DNA of 64,000 nt, from positions 1,008,278 to 1,072,277 of the forward strand of contig ML213511.1 in NCBI GenBank assembly GCA_004369045.1, written 5' to 3'. Under the pieces are notes generated by a model. That model was not told the origin of the DNA. It saw only the letters and a program-made list of their open reading frames with translations, and searched no databases. This DNA comes from Heliocybe sulcata (Eukaryota > Basidiomycota > Agaricomycetes > Gloeophyllales > Gloeophyllaceae). Made by a program: the position numbers and the translations under genes. Positions 62,005 through 64,000 of this stretch are shown here, piece by piece. Each line of letters opens with the position of its first letter. Positions within the stretch are counted from its first letter, which is position 1.

Positions 62005-62747
62005 GATTGACGCGAAATATGCCAATGCGAATATCTGTGGTTTTAGCTGACCATTGAAGTGTCAATGAAGATTCTGGCAAACGCAATACGGATCTTAACG
62101 GGGGCACAAGTGCTTACAAGGAGAAAGTCGTCTCGCCTGGATATTAGGCTTGTACAACCAGCTGTAGCTGGTCGCCGTTCGCTACTGTGACAGAAACACG
62201 ATTCTACAGAACAGCGCGCGTGAGAAGGACTTTCCCAAAGCGGAATATTCAGGATCAATGACTGATAAATGCCCTTGGCTGCAAAAGCACGTACGCATGG
62301 CAGCCTGGCGAGATAACCTCGTGTCTGACCACTGACTTTTGTGACGATCCTACTGTACGGTGTCAGGAATTAATCAGGTTCGAGCTCACTGACGGTCATT
62401 ATTTTAGTTTTCCTTTGCCGGGACGCCTTTCCCAACCGATATCAGTACTTGGTTCATGACATAGTCATTGGCTCAACGATAATTCTCATATACATAGCTC
62501 ATTCTCATATACATAGCTTCACAACACGGCATCTGCATCTGCAAGCGCTAAGACGTTATGGTGCGCCGCTTGCCCCACGGGGTTCCCCATGTGAGATCGG
62601 GCTGTCGAAAACACTTTAGCCGGGAGGGGCTCTATAAGCCTCTCCCAACACTCAAGATTACCTTGGATCGCCCTTCACACCGCCGGCTACAGTCAAGTCA
62701 GTATCAATATATCGTCCAGTACAAGCGTACATTTAAAGTCTATTGCC
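62005..62747. other. divergent intergenic region
   Basis: Promoter region between the SAP gene (-) and the hydrolase gene (+), with an 18-19-bp tandem duplication at 62482-62519. No gene was recognised. Confidence 0.4.
62482..62519. repeat. 18-bp tandem duplication, period 19
   Basis: ATTCTCATATACATAGCT at 62482-62499 and 62501-62518; the following base differs (C against T). Confidence 0.8.
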
Positions 62748-63884
62748 ATGGATTACGTGAACAAGACGTCTGAAGTGTCTATTCCACTCATCCACGAGTC
62801 TAGTGCGTGCCGTTCTTACCATCCACATCTTCCACACGGTTCTTGGGCTAGAAGTGACTCCCCGTCATGCTTATCCAAGTATTCAATCCACGCAATTTTG
62901 TTCGACTGATAACATCCTGGCATCCCTTCCACAGCCATCGAGGCCTTCCTGCCTCTCCTGGAGAAGAACAGGAAGCAGATCGAAGAAATACCGCGGAAGA
63001 CCTTCCAATATGGTCCCACAGAAAGGCACCAGGTATACTCCTCTGCATCGTCCATAAAGGAATTGAGACTCAATTCTTCTCTGAAGCTCGATGTCTACTA
63101 TCCCATTAGTGGTGGCGGCAAAGCCCCCATCCTCTTCTTCGTCTATGGCGGCGGCTTCTCTATGGGCAGTCGCGTCATGCCCGGGCCTCAATCCATAGGA
63201 TACCCGTGCCTGGGAGCTTTCTTCGCGCACAGAGGCTTTGTCACCGTTATAGCAGACTACCGTCTGGTTCCGCACATCAAGTACCCCGCGCCAGTTGAGG
63301 ATCTGCGGGACGCCTTCCAATGGATTTTCGACGACAAACCGGAGGTACGCCTCGCAGGCCACCCTGCACCGGACGTAGAGAACGCTTTCATCATGGCTCA
63401 TTCCGCCGGTGCCACGCACATTGCCACACTCCTGCTCTCCCCGACTGTCCTCTCGCCCTCTGTGCGCCCAGGGTTCCTATCTCGTATAAAGAAGGTGGTT
63501 CTGAACGCCGGAGCGTATCACTTCCGCTCGGAGCATGCTGCGGACCCATCGGTACTCGAGGCGTACTACGGCAAGCCCACCGAGTTGCGAGACAGCGAAC
63601 CACTCACTCTAGTTGAGAAGGCTTCCGCGGATCTCATCAAGAGCTTGCCCGATATCTTGATGCTCCGCGGAGAGAAGGAGCCTCAGGGTTTGATCGTGCC
63701 TAACGATGAGTTCAGGAGCGAGTTGGAGAAGCGTCTGAAGGAGGCGGGCGGTGGAAGGAATGGCCAGACGCAAGTGAGAATGGTTGTCAACAAAGGTCAC
63801 AACCATATCAGTTGTCACTGGGCGCTGTCGTCCGGCGAAGGCGAGGAGTGGGCTGAGGAGGTGCTGACGTTCTTCCGCTCGTGA
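62748..63884 (+). CDS. alpha/beta hydrolase (esterase/lipase type)
   Basis: Three exons (62748-62802, 62935-63032, 63087-63884) give about 316 residues. The oxyanion-hole motif is VYGGGF (HGG-like), the nucleophile elbow is MAHSAGA, and the catalytic histidine is likely in NKGHNHIS with an acidic partner in VPNDEF. Landmarks such as VIADYRLVP and YPAPVEDLRDAFQWIF place it with carboxylesterases of the hormone-sensitive-lipase/BD-FAE/kynurenine-formamidase superfamily. The elbow is A-H-S-A-G rather than G-x-S-x-G, which is tolerated in some members. No signal peptide is evident, so it is probably cytosolic. Substrate unknown. Confidence 0.88.
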
Positions 63885-64000
63885 ATGGTCAATCAAGCTC
63901 TGAAAGCATACGACCGTAATGTACTATCAGTTATATTCAAGGCTATGTTCGAGCGGAACGTGACCCCCTCTATGCATTACCATGTATCCACTAGTGTTGA
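63885..64000. other. right edge
   Basis: 3' flank of the hydrolase gene; nothing else visible. Confidence 0.4.

Noticed and set aside
61244-62050. Plus-strand ORF of 268 codons
   Set aside because: Antisense to the SAP-domain gene; Ser-rich as expected for the complement of Arg/Glu-rich codons.

Overview
This is nuclear DNA from a filamentous basidiomycete, most likely an Agaricomycete; an order such as Polyporales is a guess. Genes are broken by many introns of about 45-80 nt with GT..AG ends and CTNAC-type branch sites. Products include C-4 methylsterol oxidase (ERG25), IPC synthase (AUR1), an SFP1-like zinc-finger factor, an AzgA-type purine permease, a FunK1-type kinase remnant and kinases carrying the HGDLR(G/A) loop seen in agaricomycete TKL-like kinases. 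I saw no rRNA, tRNA, CRISPR array or intact transposon.

Layout. 0.7-2.7 kb: kinase with an N-terminal helical region (+). 3.6-4.9 kb: aldo/keto reductase (+). 5.1-6.3 kb: APH-type phosphotransferase (-). 7.5-7.9 kb: small Cys/His protein (+). 8.9-13.5 kb: oxidoreductase group of P450 (+), ornithine cyclodeaminase/mu-crystallin (-) and SDR (+). 13.5-19.6 kb: gene-poor. 19.7-22.2 kb: SFP1-like factor (+). 25.3-26.5 kb: ERG25 (-). 27.9-30.8 kb: protein with two tandem kinase-like domains (+). 31.2-33.4 kb: EPL1-like protein (-). 34.6-36.8 kb: AzgA permease (-). 37.8-39.0 kb: SDR (+). 40.4-41.0 kb: FunK1 C-lobe remnant (-). 44.4-46.0 kb: membrane protein (+). 46.5-47.5 kb: unknown protein (-). 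47.9-52.1 kb: HSP104/ClpB-derived protein (+). 52.8-54.1 kb: AUR1 (+). 54.3-55.5 kb: phytanoyl-CoA dioxygenase family (+). 55.7-58.4 kb: HSP70/HSPA12-like protein (+). 58.7-60.9 kb: coiled-coil protein (-). 61.2-62.0 kb: SAP-domain protein (-). 62.7-63.9 kb: alpha/beta hydrolase (+).

The housekeeping genes (ERG25, AUR1, AzgA, SFP1-like) have intact family motifs. Between them sit several full-length but catalytically altered members of large families. The clearest is the HSP104-like protein. It keeps the whole ClpB/HSP104 layout and an open 20-exon reading frame, but both Walker B motifs and both pore-loop tyrosine sites are changed. A kinase with an MLKL-like layout and a tandem kinase/pseudokinase protein are the other candidates for unusual biology.

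All gene models were spliced by eye from reading frame, splice-site consensus and remembered family alignments. Boundaries that rest on weak signals are flagged in the entries.
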